In this document: one piece after another, positions 16,966 through 26,779 of the stretch
Position numbering within the stretch: the first letter of the stretch is position 1
Layout: every line of letters begins with the position of its first letter
DNA from: Kordia sp.
GTDB lineage: Bacteria > Bacteroidota > Bacteroidia > Flavobacteriales > Flavobacteriaceae
Length of the DNA: 64,000 nucleotides
Direction: 5' to 3'
Assembly: GCF_022447245.1 (NCBI RefSeq)
Contig: NZ_JAKVBC010000001.1
Location: 62,001 to 126,000, forward strand
Made by a program: the position numbers and the translations under genes
Notes under the pieces: model-generated
What the model saw: only the letters and a program-made list of their open reading frames with translations
Told to the model about the DNA's origin: nothing
Databases searched by the model: none

Positions 16966-17824
16966 TCACCAAATACACACCGAATAAAATAATAATTCCT
17001 CCCAAAATCTGATATACACTTAGCTTTTCACCTGCAAAAACACCCCAAAATATAGCAACAATAGGCATCGTATATGTAACGGAAGAAGCAAATACGGGAC
17101 TAGAAATTTGAACTAATCTGCTGTAAATAACTTTTGCAATGGCAGTTCCAAAAAAGGATGAAATCACAACATAGCTCAACGCTTCTTGCATTTCTTCATT
17201 CGCTAAAATTTGATTAAAAAACCCTGTAGAAATTAAAATCACCAAAGCAGGAATTATAATAATTATAAAGTTTCCTGTTACAATCGCCAAAGCATTGACA
17301 TCATTCAAATACTTTTTGATCATATTCACATTCAAACCGTAACCAATGGTTGCCATTACTATAAAAACGCTGTACCAATAATTTTGACTTTCATGAAAAT
17401 TAGCACCTGCAATAATCAACACCAATGCGCCAACCAAACCTATTAGCACTCCTAAAATTTGTTTTTTGGAAACTGTAACACCAAACAACAACATTCCAAA
17501 AACAAGGGTGTTTAATGGCGTAAGCGAGTTTAACATACTTGCTACAGCACTATCTAGTTGTTCTTGTGCCAATGCAAATAAAAATACTGGGAATAATGAA
17601 CCCGCCATCGCAGTCCAAAAAATCCATTTCCACTGTGATTTTTTAATAAGTTTTATCGTATTCAATCCTACAGAAAAGAGAAAAAAAGCAGTCACAGTAA
17701 TACGCAACGCTCCTACTTGTACAAAACTCAAACCTTTCATGGCTTGATCAATTAGAATAAAAGAGCTTCCCCAAATTAATGACAATAAGGCAAGATAAAT
17801 CCACTTTAATTTTGCGTCATCCAT
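16946..17824 (-). CDS. EamA/DMT-superfamily exporter
   Basis: A 292-residue protein with ten predicted helices in two EamA repeats (first from WIYLALLSLIWGSSFI, second from NYWYSVFIVMATIGYGLN). It ends in short positive tail NKKSRK. Members export metabolites or drugs; the substrate is not readable. It is transcribed alone and its stop lies in the terminator of the neighbouring operon. Confidence 0.88.
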   Translation of the reverse strand: MDDAKLKWIYLALLSLIWGSSFILIDQAMKGLSFVQVGALRITVTAFFLFSVGLNTIKLIKKSQWKWIFWTAMAGSLFPVFLFALAQEQLDSAVASMLNSLTPLNTLVFGMLLFGVTVSKKQILGVLIGLVGALVLIIAGANFHESQNYWYSVFIVMATIGYGLNVNMIKKYLNDVNALAIVTGNFIIIIIPALVILISTGFFNQILANEEMQEALSYVVISSFFGTAIAKVIYSRLVQISSPVFASSVTYTMPIVAIFWGVFAGEKLSVYQILGGIIILFGVYLVNKKSRK

Positions 17825-17958
17825 AAATGTATTTCATTAGACTCTGCAAAAGTCCAACAATTATTTCGAATATTTCATTCATATTTGTTTAATTTTGCAA
17901 TGCTTGAATAAGCAAAAATTATACAGACTGTATGTTGAGTTATAAAATAAAAGTAAAG

Positions 17959-18345
17959 ATGAAAAAAATACTATTTATATGTGTAATGACATTGGCTATT
18001 GTAAGTTGCAAAGACAACACAACACCTAAAACAATTTCAGTTGATACACAAACAAAAACTGTAACTAAAGAAACTAGTAAAGAAGACCTAGCTGCAAACT
18101 ACAACAAAGCAGAATTTAAAATTGATGGTATGACATGTGCTGTTGGTTGTGCCAAGCGTATTGAAAGTAAATTAGCTGCTATGGAAGGTGTAAAATCTGC
18201 TACAGTAGATTTTGAACAGAAGTTAGCAAAAGTGGAATACAACGATGCTAAAGTAGATTTTGAAGCACTAACCAATCAAGTTGCAAAAGTGCCTGGAGAA
18301 TACAAAGTATCTGATATGAAAAATGTAGAAGCTTTTACAAAATAA
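17959..18345 (+). CDS. Heavy-metal-associated (HMA) domain lipoprotein
   Basis: Start taken at ATG 17959, which gives the lipoprotein signal MKKILFICVMTLAIVSC; an ATG at 17932 adds nine residues before it. The mature part has one ferredoxin-like HMA domain with metal motif GMTCAVGCAKRIES. This CxxxC spacing differs from the classic CxxC but is common in Bacteroidetes. A TAATTTTG element at 17890-17897 may be its -7 site. It probably hands copper or a similar ion to partners in the periplasm, which fits the genes that follow. Confidence 0.85.
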   Translation: MKKILFICVMTLAIVSCKDNTTPKTISVDTQTKTVTKETSKEDLAANYNKAEFKIDGMTCAVGCAKRIESKLAAMEGVKSATVDFEQKLAKVEYNDAKVDFEALTNQVAKVPGEYKVSDMKNVEAFTK

Positions 18346-18389
18346 GACCATTTTATAAAAGCATAACTACATAGCAAATAACAAACGTT

Positions 18390-18418
18390 AAAGTCGTCAA
18401 TTATTGGCGACTTTTTTT
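18390..18418 (+). terminator. Terminator after the HMA gene
   Basis: AAAGTCGTCAA pairs with TTGGCGACTTT around a short loop, followed by T7. Confidence 0.8.
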
Positions 18419-18428
18419 ATGATTTTTG

Positions 18429-18459
18429 TTTGATCTTGAAGTTCCCTAAACTACCTTTG
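18429..18459 (+). promoter_or_regulatory. Promoter of the CNGKCYL/outer-membrane protein operon
   Basis: TTTG, 19 bases, TACCTTTG: an exact match to the Bacteroidetes promoter consensus, ending 17 bases before the GTG start. Confidence 0.8.
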
Positions 18460-18476
18460 TATTCATTATTCTACTC

Positions 18477-18851
18477 GTGAAAACTATTTGGGCACATATC
18501 TTTATTTTACTATACGTAACTGCCATGCTACGCCCTGTAATGCCTTTAGTAAACTACATAATCAATCAAAATTATATTGCTGATTTTTTGTGTATCAATA
18601 AAGACAAACCTGAACTGGAATGTAACGGAAAATGTTACTTGGCAGACCAACTCAAAAAAGCTGCTGAAGAAAAGGAAAAAAATCTTCCTGCCATTGCTAT
18701 GGAAGAATATCCAATCGGAATTATAATATTTACTTCATTTCAAGCTACTGAAATAGCTGAAACACACAAAGAAACAAATTTTCAATACCAAAACAGTTAC
18801 ACATTTTCGTATTTGAACTCCGTTTTTCATCCACCAACTTTCAATTCATAA
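18477..18851 (+). CDS. Small CNGKCYL-motif protein, copy 1
   Basis: A 124-residue protein from a GTG start (KTIWAHIFILLYVTAMLRPV). It has one N-terminal hydrophobic segment, then DFLCINKDKPELECNGKCYL with three Cys, a KKAAEEKEKN stretch, and an aromatic tail. No ATG fits before the membrane segment. It is unrecognised but clearly paralogous to the gene at 20066, about 60-70% identical. The CxGKC cluster beside HMA, Met-rich and TonB genes suggests a metal-handling role, which is inference. Confidence 0.75.
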   Translation: MKTIWAHIFILLYVTAMLRPVMPLVNYIINQNYIADFLCINKDKPELECNGKCYLADQLKKAAEEKEKNLPAIAMEEYPIGIIIFTSFQATEIAETHKETNFQYQNSYTFSYLNSVFHPPTFNS

Positions 18852-18993
18852 ACATACATGCTTTATGCTTTTTCTTAGATGGCTTTACACGATCTAAAAG
18901 CACTTATTATGAATTAAAATCAAAAACAATTTTGTTGCACATTTTAATACAATACTCTCGTGTGCAGCAATTTTACACTTAATTAATATACAG

Positions 18994-20016
18994 ATGAAAA
19001 ATATGATATCTGCTATTCTATTGATAGCAGCAACCTTCACATACGCACAAAAAACAGAAGACTCAACTACAAAATGGACAGGAAGCAGACCTGACGGACA
19101 TGCACCAATCTCAGTAATGGGAGATCACACGCATGGGAAAGGCGAAATCATGTTCAGCTACCGTTACATGTACATGAACATGGAAGACCTAAATCGCAGT
19201 AGTGAAAATACGCCTTTTTCAGATGCTTTATCCCAATACATGGTAACACCGATAAAAATGCCAATGCAAATGCACATGTTAGGCGCTATGTATGCTCCTA
19301 GCGACAAAGTAACTTTAGTAGTGATGGCAAATTACTTAACTAGTGAAATGGATCACATAACACGCATGGGTAGAACATTCACTACAGAAACTTCTGGATT
19401 TGGAGATACAAAAGTGACTGCGTTGTACAAATTCTTCAACAAAGATAGACAGCAATTGCACGCACAAATTGGAGTTTCATTACCAACAGGAAGCATTGAC
19501 GAACAAGATGTAACACCAGCTTCTGCGCCAAATGAAGTGATTTTACCATATCCAATGCAAATTGGTAGCGGAACGTTTGATGGAGAATTGGCATTAACCT
19601 ATTTAAAGCAATGGAACAAATTCTCTTTTGGAACACAAGCAAGAACCACATTGCGTTTTGGAAAAAATGACAATGATTATCGTTTAGGAAATCGTTACAG
19701 CTTGAACAATTGGGCAGCATTTAAAGCTACAGAATGGTTAAGTTTTTCCGGAAGAGTAGAAGTTGTTGCTATCGATAAAATTGAAGGTGCAAATTCGGTA
19801 TTGAATCCTATGATGGTGATTACAGCTGACACACAAAACTCAGGAATGACTTATGCAAATGCTGGACTTGGCTTCAATTTGTACGCGTTTAAAGGTTCCT
19901 TGAAAAATCTACGTTTCGGGTTTGAAGCTGCATTGCCGATCTTCCAAAACATGAACGGAATTCAATTGCGAAACAAAGAAACACTAACATTCGGGTTACA
20001 ATATGCATTCAAATAG
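18994..20016 (+). CDS. Met-rich outer-membrane beta-barrel protein
   Basis: A 340-residue exported protein (signal MKNMISAILLIAATFTYA). The N-terminal part is rich in His and Met: DGHAPISVMGDHTHGKGEIM, YRYMYMNMEDLN, IKMPMQMHMLGAMY. The rest shows alternating strands and ends in QYAFK, as in outer-membrane transporters of the phenol-degradation/MetA-like fold. Such Met and His clusters commonly bind copper. It lies between the two CNGKCYL genes and appears to be in one operon with them. Confidence 0.75.
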   Translation: MKNMISAILLIAATFTYAQKTEDSTTKWTGSRPDGHAPISVMGDHTHGKGEIMFSYRYMYMNMEDLNRSSENTPFSDALSQYMVTPIKMPMQMHMLGAMYAPSDKVTLVVMANYLTSEMDHITRMGRTFTTETSGFGDTKVTALYKFFNKDRQQLHAQIGVSLPTGSIDEQDVTPASAPNEVILPYPMQIGSGTFDGELALTYLKQWNKFSFGTQARTTLRFGKNDNDYRLGNRYSLNNWAAFKATEWLSFSGRVEVVAIDKIEGANSVLNPMMVITADTQNSGMTYANAGLGFNLYAFKGSLKNLRFGFEAALPIFQNMNGIQLRNKETLTFGLQYAFK

Positions 20017-20065
20017 TATTGGACAAACTTCATAATCCACAATAACATTTATATACCATTTTCTC

Positions 20066-20446
20066 TTGAGAAATAGTTGGGCACATATCTTTATTATTTT
20101 ATACATCACAGCAATGTTACGCCCAGTGATGCCACTAGCCTATTATGTAATTAATCAAGATTACATAGCTGATTTTTTGTGTATTAATAAAGATAAACCT
20201 GAATTGGAATGTAATGGTAAATGCTACTTAGCAGAACAGCTAAAAAAAGCTTCTGAAGAGAAAGAAAAAAATCTACCTGCCATTCAGATGGAAGAATATC
20301 CTATTGGCTCTATTGATTTTAGTTTTTTCCTTTCAGAGAAACCGTATATAAAATCTACCACAAACAATATAGGATACTGCAATCACTACAAATTCGCGTA
20401 TTTAAGTCGTGTATTTCATCCTCCAAGTATTTTTCATCTAACATAA
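20066..20446 (+). CDS. Small CNGKCYL-motif protein, copy 2
   Basis: A 126-residue paralogue of the gene at 18477, from a TTG start (RNSWAHIFIILYITAMLRPV). It keeps the hydrophobic N-terminus and FLCINKDKPELECNGKCYLA, with divergence in the last 45 residues. Both copies lack an ATG start, which suggests that low or tuned translation is conserved. It lies upstream of the TonB receptor gene, separated by about 140 bases. Confidence 0.75.
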   Translation: MRNSWAHIFIILYITAMLRPVMPLAYYVINQDYIADFLCINKDKPELECNGKCYLAEQLKKASEEKEKNLPAIQMEEYPIGSIDFSFFLSEKPYIKSTTNNIGYCNHYKFAYLSRVFHPPSIFHLT

Positions 20447-20588
20447 CAAATTGCATCGCTTTCCCTAGAGCGATGTGGCACGCCTAGCAATAGAAAACAA
20501 GCTAGGTGTGCCTTCCCTATGTTTAATATTGAAGTCAACAATCTGTATACAACACAAAGATTGCTTAGACTTCTACGACTATAATTCG

Positions 20589-22949
20589 ATGAAAAATATA
20601 TTTTTTAGTGTTCTACTCGGAATTCTATTCACTTGCAATGCATTTGCACAAACCACATATCAAGGAAACATTACAGACATAGATAAAAAACCAATCTTTG
20701 GCGCTACAATAGTATCTGTAAAAAATGCTGAAAAAGGCAGCATGAGTGACGAGAACGGAAACTTCTCTATTACATTGAATGACACAAACACTGTTTATAT
20801 TTCTATGATGGGATTTGCACGTCAAAAAGTAACTTTAGACGCTTCAAAAACTACACAAATTGTATTAGTAGAAAGTTTTGAAAGTTTAGACAATGTTATA
20901 ATTTCCGCCAGTCGCGAGCAACAAAAAAGAGCTGAAGTTCCTGCTTCTGTTTCTGTGCTTACAGTAGAAAAAATACAAGAACGAAAAGCTTTTGGTATTG
21001 ATCAACTGGTCAATCAAGTTCCTGGTGTGTTCCTTTCTACCTCAACAGCTGCAAGTAACGAGCAACATTTTATGGCAACCAGAACACCAATTTCTACAAA
21101 ATCACTTTTTTTATATTTAGAAGACGGATTGCCAATTCGACCTGTAGCAGTATTTAATCACAATGCATTATTAGAAATGAACAACACTTCCTTTGGACGT
21201 GTAGAAGTATTAAAAGGTCCTGCTTCTAGTATTTACGGAAGTGAATCTGTAGGCGGAAGTTTTAACTTCCTAACCAAAAATCCAACGAAAGAACTTTCTG
21301 GAAGTGTCGGATTTCAAATCAATGATCTAGGCTTAACACACTATGAATTGGAAATATCCAACTCACCAAATGAAAACTTTGGTTTCTATTTAGGAACACA
21401 TTATGTACAACGAAAAAAAGGTCCTGTAGGACATTCTGACTATGAAAAATTTGCATTGACATTTAAAACTGTAAATGACATCTCAGACCGTTTTCAATGG
21501 ATCAATGCATTGACGTTGGTAGATTATCGCTCTGACATGACAGGTTCGCTATCTGAAAGAAACTATTCCGCAGGAAATTACGAAAGCAATCAAACATTTA
21601 CAGAACGTGATGCCTTAGCGTTTCGTTTTAGAAGTACATTTGAAGCTTTATGGAATGTAAAGCAAAAAACAACATTCAACCTGATTTTTAGAAATAATCA
21701 AATGGATCAAAATCCTTCGTACAGAGTGCGTCAATTTCGCCAACAAGGTCAATTGACTGGTTTTGGTTCGGGAGAAGTAAACAGTAACAAATTCAAAAGT
21801 TATGTAGGTTTAATTCAACATAAAATCGATTTCAACTTTGCCGCTTCTTCTTTAATTGCCGGAATTACCGCTGATTTTTCACCTCAGAAATACATTGGAC
21901 AAACTACGAATGTCATTGTAAATCCTGAAACAGGTCTAAACACAAGTTTTACTATAAATTCAAATGATTTTATACTTAATTACGAAGCTGATATTTTTAA
22001 CTATGCTGGATATCTACAATATGAAATCTCTCCTTTAGACAAGTTAAAAATAACTGCTGCTATTCGTTTTGATAAATTCCTATATGACTACGATAATAAA
22101 ATAGAAAATACTGCTGGTGTTCAAGATACTGAAGTAGATTACGACAATATCTCTCCAAAATTAGGTGTGAATTATAACTTTTCAAACACACTTGGAATCT
22201 ATGCGAATTATGCTAACGGATTTACACCTCCGCAAACGTCAACACTGTTCAGAAAAAGCAGAAATAACGATGCTGGTGGAACTATTTTTGACTTGAATCC
22301 AGCCATTTACAACAACTATGAAGTTGGTGGATACTTTGCTATTCCAAACACCTTGCAAGTTGATCTTGCTTTGTACCAACTTGATGGAAAAGATCAATTA
22401 ATTTCTTTACGTGATGATGAAGGAAACTTTATTCAGAGAAATTCTGGAGAAACGCGTTCACGTGGAATTGAATTAGGACTTACCTATACGCCTTATGGCT
22501 TTTTAGAATTAAATGCTAGTGGAAGTTATACTACACATGAATACATCTCTTTTTTTGACAACGGAATTGATTATTCTGGGACAGACATGCAAACTGCGCC
22601 TAACCTTTTAGCAAATACAACATTAGCATACAAACCTTTTAAAAACTTCAGAGTAGCAGTAAACTATGAACACGTTGGTGATTATAATACAAGTTTTGAA
22701 GGACAAGCCGTAATTGGTGAAGCAGCAAATGGCGATGATATTTTAGGAACAACAACTTATGGAGGACATCATATTTTTAATGCACAACTAAGCTATCGCT
22801 ATCAAAATATTGAAGTTTGGGGACACGCATTGAATCTTTTTGACAAACTGTATTCCGTTCGTGCTTCATACAATCGTTTCCGCGGAGAGAATTCGTATAC
22901 CATTGGAAATCCAAGAGCATTTCACTTTGGAATTTCATATTCGTTTTAA
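20589..22949 (+). CDS. TonB-dependent outer-membrane receptor
   Basis: Start taken at ATG 20589 for the signal peptide MKNIFFSVLLGILFTCNAFA; the longer frame from 20475 has no export signal. Order: carboxypeptidase-like regulatory domain (YQGNITDIDKKPIFGATIV), plug domain (VEVLKGPASSIYGSESVGG), then a barrel of about 600 residues ending FHFGISYSF. The 786-residue length and plug are of the siderophore/metal type. With the PepSY membrane protein three bases downstream it looks like an iron or copper uptake pair. Confidence 0.92.
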   Translation: MKNIFFSVLLGILFTCNAFAQTTYQGNITDIDKKPIFGATIVSVKNAEKGSMSDENGNFSITLNDTNTVYISMMGFARQKVTLDASKTTQIVLVESFESLDNVIISASREQQKRAEVPASVSVLTVEKIQERKAFGIDQLVNQVPGVFLSTSTAASNEQHFMATRTPISTKSLFLYLEDGLPIRPVAVFNHNALLEMNNTSFGRVEVLKGPASSIYGSESVGGSFNFLTKNPTKELSGSVGFQINDLGLTHYELEISNSPNENFGFYLGTHYVQRKKGPVGHSDYEKFALTFKTVNDISDRFQWINALTLVDYRSDMTGSLSERNYSAGNYESNQTFTERDALAFRFRSTFEALWNVKQKTTFNLIFRNNQMDQNPSYRVRQFRQQGQLTGFGSGEVNSNKFKSYVGLIQHKIDFNFAASSLIAGITADFSPQKYIGQTTNVIVNPETGLNTSFTINSNDFILNYEADIFNYAGYLQYEISPLDKLKITAAIRFDKFLYDYDNKIENTAGVQDTEVDYDNISPKLGVNYNFSNTLGIYANYANGFTPPQTSTLFRKSRNNDAGGTIFDLNPAIYNNYEVGGYFAIPNTLQVDLALYQLDGKDQLISLRDDEGNFIQRNSGETRSRGIELGLTYTPYGFLELNASGSYTTHEYISFFDNGIDYSGTDMQTAPNLLANTTLAYKPFKNFRVAVNYEHVGDYNTSFEGQAVIGEAANGDDILGTTTYGGHHIFNAQLSYRYQNIEVWGHALNLFDKLYSVRASYNRFRGENSYTIGNPRAFHFGISYSF

Positions 22950-22952
22950 GAG

Positions 22953-24191
22953 ATGAAAAACGCAAAATTAAATGCTTGGTTATGGAAGTGGCACTTTATT
23001 GCAGGAATCATTTCGCTGCCTCTTATCGTGCTACTTTCCATTACTGGCGGAATATATCTGTTCAATGCAGATTATGAACAAAAAACAAAAACTTCACTTC
23101 AAAAAGTTGAAGTCGCTGAAAACAGAATAAGTTTTCAAGAACAATTGGAACTGATTACTCAAGAAGTTGGAAAAAAACCAGCAAGTATAACTATTCCAAT
23201 AGGTAAAAATGAAGCAACCGAGTTTGTATACGGTCGTTTTGGAAAAAAGAAAAGCTTCTTTGTTGATCCATACAAAGCAACTGTTGTAGGAAAATATGCT
23301 GCAAAAGACACCAATATGTACAAGGTTCGAAAATTACATGGAGAACTTTTAGGTGGAAGTTTTGGGACAAAAATCGTGGAATTGATTGCAAGTTGGATGG
23401 TTGTTTTAATTCTAACAGGAATCTTTATTTGGTGGCCAATTCGAAAGTGGAGCCTAAGAGGTTTGTTTACCTACCGAACAAAACTTGGCAAACGCACTTT
23501 CTTTAGAGACTTGCATGCTGTTACTGGATTTTGGATCTCTATTTTATTAGTATTAGTATTAGCTAGTGCATTTCCTTGGACAGATGTTGTAGGTAATAAT
23601 TTTAAATGGCTGCAAAAAGTTACCAATACAGGATACCCAGAAACTTGGACTGGACGCAAATTGCAATCTAACATTGCAGAAAAACCTATTTCTTTGGATG
23701 AAATGATTGTTAAAGCAAAAACTCTACGACTCAAAGGAGTCGTTTCTATTGGCATTCCAAAAACTCCCGAAAGTACGTTTAGTGTTTCAAATAAAACTAT
23801 ATATTTAGATGCACAAAAAAAATATCATTTTGATCAATATTCAGGAAAGTTAATTGTGAAAAATAATTGGAAAGATGTCGGAATTCTGATGCGTGGACGG
23901 ATGTGGCTCATGGCATTTCACCAAGGTGAATTTGGTGCTTGGAATTGGTGGTTGATGTATGGATTGGCCATCATTCTAACTATCATGAGTGTTTCAGCAA
24001 TTATTTCATACCTATTACGAAAACGAAGAGATTCATGGGGAATTCCGAAAGTTCCTGCAAAATTTAAAGTTGGAAAAGGAATTGTAATTCTCATCATACT
24101 ATTAGGAATTCTATTTCCTTTGTTTGGCGCAAGTATTATATTGATTTATCTCTATGAGAAGATTAAAGCTCTGCAAAAGTCATTGACTTAA
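22953..24191 (+). CDS. PepSY-associated membrane protein
   Basis: A 412-residue inner-membrane protein with about four helices. The first helix reads WHFIAGIISLPLIVLLSITG, with KLHGELLGG and RDLHAVTGFWISILLVL later; these His-bearing helices define the PepSY_TM family. They are found next to TonB receptors for ferric siderophores and are thought to act in reduction or release of the metal. The ATG follows the receptor stop after three bases, so the two are translated from one message. Confidence 0.9.
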   Translation: MKNAKLNAWLWKWHFIAGIISLPLIVLLSITGGIYLFNADYEQKTKTSLQKVEVAENRISFQEQLELITQEVGKKPASITIPIGKNEATEFVYGRFGKKKSFFVDPYKATVVGKYAAKDTNMYKVRKLHGELLGGSFGTKIVELIASWMVVLILTGIFIWWPIRKWSLRGLFTYRTKLGKRTFFRDLHAVTGFWISILLVLVLASAFPWTDVVGNNFKWLQKVTNTGYPETWTGRKLQSNIAEKPISLDEMIVKAKTLRLKGVVSIGIPKTPESTFSVSNKTIYLDAQKKYHFDQYSGKLIVKNNWKDVGILMRGRMWLMAFHQGEFGAWNWWLMYGLAIILTIMSVSAIISYLLRKRRDSWGIPKVPAKFKVGKGIVILIILLGILFPLFGASIILIYLYEKIKALQKSLT

Positions 24192-24198
24192 AAATAAG

Positions 24199-24231
24199 AA
24201 TCCTCAATTGTAATGATTGGGGATTTTTTTA
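24199..24231 (+). terminator. Terminator after the receptor/PepSY operon
   Basis: AATCCTCAAT pairs with ATTGGGGATT (one G-U pair), then T-run. Confidence 0.7.
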
Positions 24232-24326
24232 ATGTAATAACAAAACGTGGGTTTCCATCTACATCTTAATTGCGCTCGATGTGACACATAGAAATGATAA
24301 AAATATTAACAATTCAAAAGCGTTTG

Positions 24327-24345
24327 CACTGAGCTTTTCGAAGTG
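24327..24345. repeat. Short palindromic intergenic repeat
   Basis: CACTGAGCTTTTCGAAGTG is an imperfect palindrome. I recall closely similar CACTTCGACAAGCTCAGTG elements scattered between genes of many flavobacteria. Only this one copy is in the window, between the 3' ends of two convergent genes. Confidence 0.45.
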
Positions 24346-24357
24346 AAATAAGCGTGT

Positions 24358-24921
24358 CTAATGTTTCCACTCCAAAGATTCTACCAGCTTACGAATGTCT
24401 TTTTTAATATACATGACCGCTGGAAAAATAGAATCATAATTAGGTCGCGCATTAAAATATAATGAACCTGTTAAAAAGTGTTTGGTACTATCCGTTACAT
24501 AAAACTGTGCTTGTGAAGCTGCATTTCCTGAAACCTCATACACCATTCCATATACACCTTGTTCCTTATTTTCATACACCGTTGGATCAATAGCATCTGC
24601 TTTTACCGCATGTTCATAAGTGAGTTTTTGCACATCTTCCAACAGTTGATTCAAGTTTCCATTTACAGGCACATACGATAAGTGTATAGTTCCATTTAAG
24701 GCAGGATATTCTAAATTGATCCAACAATTATTCTGAGGATCAATGAGAGCAAGTTCATTTTTATCAAATGCATACGGACAATCTGACTGCACTTTTGCAT
24801 ACTTTGGCAAAGGATATTCTAAACTTAAATAACCTTTTGGTTTTGGTAACACTTCACCTTCACAGGAAATAAAAAGAATGCTTAATACTAAAATGATGCT
24901 TGCGTAGGGTGTTATTTTCAT
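24358..24921 (-). CDS. gldD: Gliding-motility lipoprotein GldD
   Basis: A 187-residue lipoprotein (lipobox LFISC) with the conserved PKPKGYLSLEYPLPKY at the mature N-terminus and SLYFNARPNYDSI near the C-terminus, typical of GldD. It is required for gliding and linked to the type IX secretion machinery in Flavobacterium. The start overlaps the gldE stop by four bases (ATGA), the conserved gldE-gldD order. Confidence 0.93.
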   Translation of the reverse strand: MKITPYASIILVLSILFISCEGEVLPKPKGYLSLEYPLPKYAKVQSDCPYAFDKNELALIDPQNNCWINLEYPALNGTIHLSYVPVNGNLNQLLEDVQKLTYEHAVKADAIDPTVYENKEQGVYGMVYEVSGNAASQAQFYVTDSTKHFLTGSLYFNARPNYDSIFPAVMYIKKDIRKLVESLEWKH

Positions 24922-26228
24922 TCTTTCAGGCTTACTTTTACTTGTTTCAATCGTTTATTGTCAATTACTTCCACAGTAAACGTATAATTACCAAAGTTTA
25001 TTTTATCTCTTACTTTTGGAAAACCTCTAAAAATTTCCAACACAAAACCAGCAATCGTCTCCGACTCGCCTTTATGCGATTCAAACTCTGAATTATCTTC
25101 TAATCCGATTATTTTATAGAAATCTTTTAGGTTCGTTTTCCCTTCAAAGACGTAGTTTTTATCGTCAATTTTGGAATAGTTTACATCTTCATCATCAAAC
25201 TCGTCACTAATATCACCCACAATTTCTTCAATCACATCTTCTAGTGATACCAAACCAGAAGTTCCTCCATATTCATCAACTACAATCGCCAAATGGATTT
25301 TCTTTTCTTGGAATTCACGTAATAAATCGTCTAACTTTTTATTTTCAGGAACAAAATACGCATCACGCAATAGCGGCTCCCATTCAAAGTTTTTGGTGTC
25401 TATATGAGGAATCAAATCTTTTACATATAAAATTCCTGAAATATCATCCAAACTCTCTTTATACACTGGAATTCGCGAATAGCCATTTTTTGTAATTTCA
25501 CTTAAAACTGTCTCAAAGCTCATCCCTTCTTTTAAAGCAAAAACATCCATTCGTGGTTGCATTACCTGTTTAGTATCTGTATTTCCAAACGAGACAATTC
25601 CTTGTAGAATTTTCTGTTCTTCTTTGGTGGTTTCATTTTCTGAAGTCAATTCTAATGCTTGTGATAATTGATCCACTGAAAGATTCGATTTTCTTTTCCC
25701 CAACTTATTCTGAATTAATCCAGAAACAAAACTCATGGGCATACTAATCGGTGCAAATATTTTATCCAATACATTCAGTGGATATGCCATCATTGCCGAA
25801 AACTTATGTTTGTTTCTACTTGCATATACTTTCGGAAGAATTTCACCAAAAAGTAAAATCAAAAATGTAACCACGCCAATTTCAATAAACAAACGAAACC
25901 ATTCTGGAGTAATTCCATCAAAAAACTTATCGCTAATAGATGCAAACAATAATACTGTTGCAATATTGATAAAATTATTAGCAACTAAAATAGTTCCTAA
26001 TAATTTTCGAGGTTTCCGAAGTAATTTTGCAGCGAGTCGTAAACGTGCCGATTTAGATTCCTCAGCTTCATTGATTTCGGTTTGTGATAATGAAAATAAT
26101 GCGACTTCCGCACCAGAAATTAAGGCAGAGCAAAACAACAATATACCAAAAAACACCATCTTAAAAATATCTAGTCCTTCAAGAGACGCTGTAAAGAGTA
26201 GTAAACTGGGTTCCGGATCCAAAATCAA
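24918..26228 (-). CDS. gldE: Gliding-motility protein GldE (CNNM/CBS family)
   Basis: A 436-residue protein. Order: a CNNM-type membrane domain (about residues 20-190; helices from MVFFGILLFCSALISGAEVAL), two CBS repeats (about 215-330; QPRMDVFALKEG and VVDEYGGTSGLVSLED), and a C-terminal CorC/HlyC domain. The fold is that of magnesium/cobalt efflux proteins. The position before gldD identifies it as GldE. It lies 20 bases after ssb. Confidence 0.93.
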   Translation of the reverse strand: MILDPEPSLLLFTASLEGLDIFKMVFFGILLFCSALISGAEVALFSLSQTEINEAEESKSARLRLAAKLLRKPRKLLGTILVANNFINIATVLLFASISDKFFDGITPEWFRLFIEIGVVTFLILLFGEILPKVYASRNKHKFSAMMAYPLNVLDKIFAPISMPMSFVSGLIQNKLGKRKSNLSVDQLSQALELTSENETTKEEQKILQGIVSFGNTDTKQVMQPRMDVFALKEGMSFETVLSEITKNGYSRIPVYKESLDDISGILYVKDLIPHIDTKNFEWEPLLRDAYFVPENKKLDDLLREFQEKKIHLAIVVDEYGGTSGLVSLEDVIEEIVGDISDEFDDEDVNYSKIDDKNYVFEGKTNLKDFYKIIGLEDNSEFESHKGESETIAGFVLEIFRGFPKVRDKINFGNYTFTVEVIDNKRLKQVKVSLKE

Positions 26229-26248
26229 ACTGATTAATTAAACTTCGA

Positions 26249-26737
26249 TTAAAATGGTAGATCATCGTCTTTCTCAACATGCGTAGCTTGTGGCGTATGC
26301 TGTTGTGGTTGTTGTACTTGCTGAACTGGTTGCGCAGCTTGATGATTCGTAGTTGTATTTGCAGAAGTATTGGCAGCCGCTGCATTGGATTGCGATTCTT
26401 GTTTAGTAGACAAAAATGTAAAGTCAGTCACTTGAATTTCTGTCGTATAACGCATTTGCCCATCTTCTCCTTGCCATTGTCTATTTTTCAAACGACCTTC
26501 TACATATATTTTGTCTCCTTTGCTTAGATATTTTTCACAAATTTCTGCGGCTTTGTTTCGCACTACAATATTATGCCAATCTGTGTTTACGACACGTTCG
26601 CCTGTTTGTTTATTTGTATATGAATCGTTGGTTGCTATCGGGAAACGTCCAATACAACCGCCACCTTCAAAGTAGTGCATTTTTACCTCATCTCCCAAGT
26701 GTCCTATCAACATTACTTTATTTAGTGTTCCGCTCAT
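26249..26737 (-). CDS. ssb: Single-stranded DNA-binding protein
   Basis: A 162-residue protein with an OB-fold at residues 1-110 (MSGTLNKVMLIGHLGDEVKM, NTDWHNIVVRNKAAEICEKY, YVEGRLKNRQW). It continues with a Gln/Thr-rich linker and the acidic tip DDDLPF that recruits partner proteins. Located between mutY and gldE in the order usual for flavobacteria. Confidence 0.97.
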   Translation of the reverse strand: MSGTLNKVMLIGHLGDEVKMHYFEGGGCIGRFPIATNDSYTNKQTGERVVNTDWHNIVVRNKAAEICEKYLSKGDKIYVEGRLKNRQWQGEDGQMRYTTEIQVTDFTFLSTKQESQSNAAAANTSANTTTNHQAAQPVQQVQQPQQHTPQATHVEKDDDLPF

Positions 26738-26779
26738 TGTTTAAAATTTATGTGTATAATCAAATGTACTAAAAAACCA

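Noticed and set aside
24327-24345. Palindrome as an intrinsic terminator
   Set aside because: The stem is imperfect, there is no T-run, and a better terminator lies at 24199-24231.
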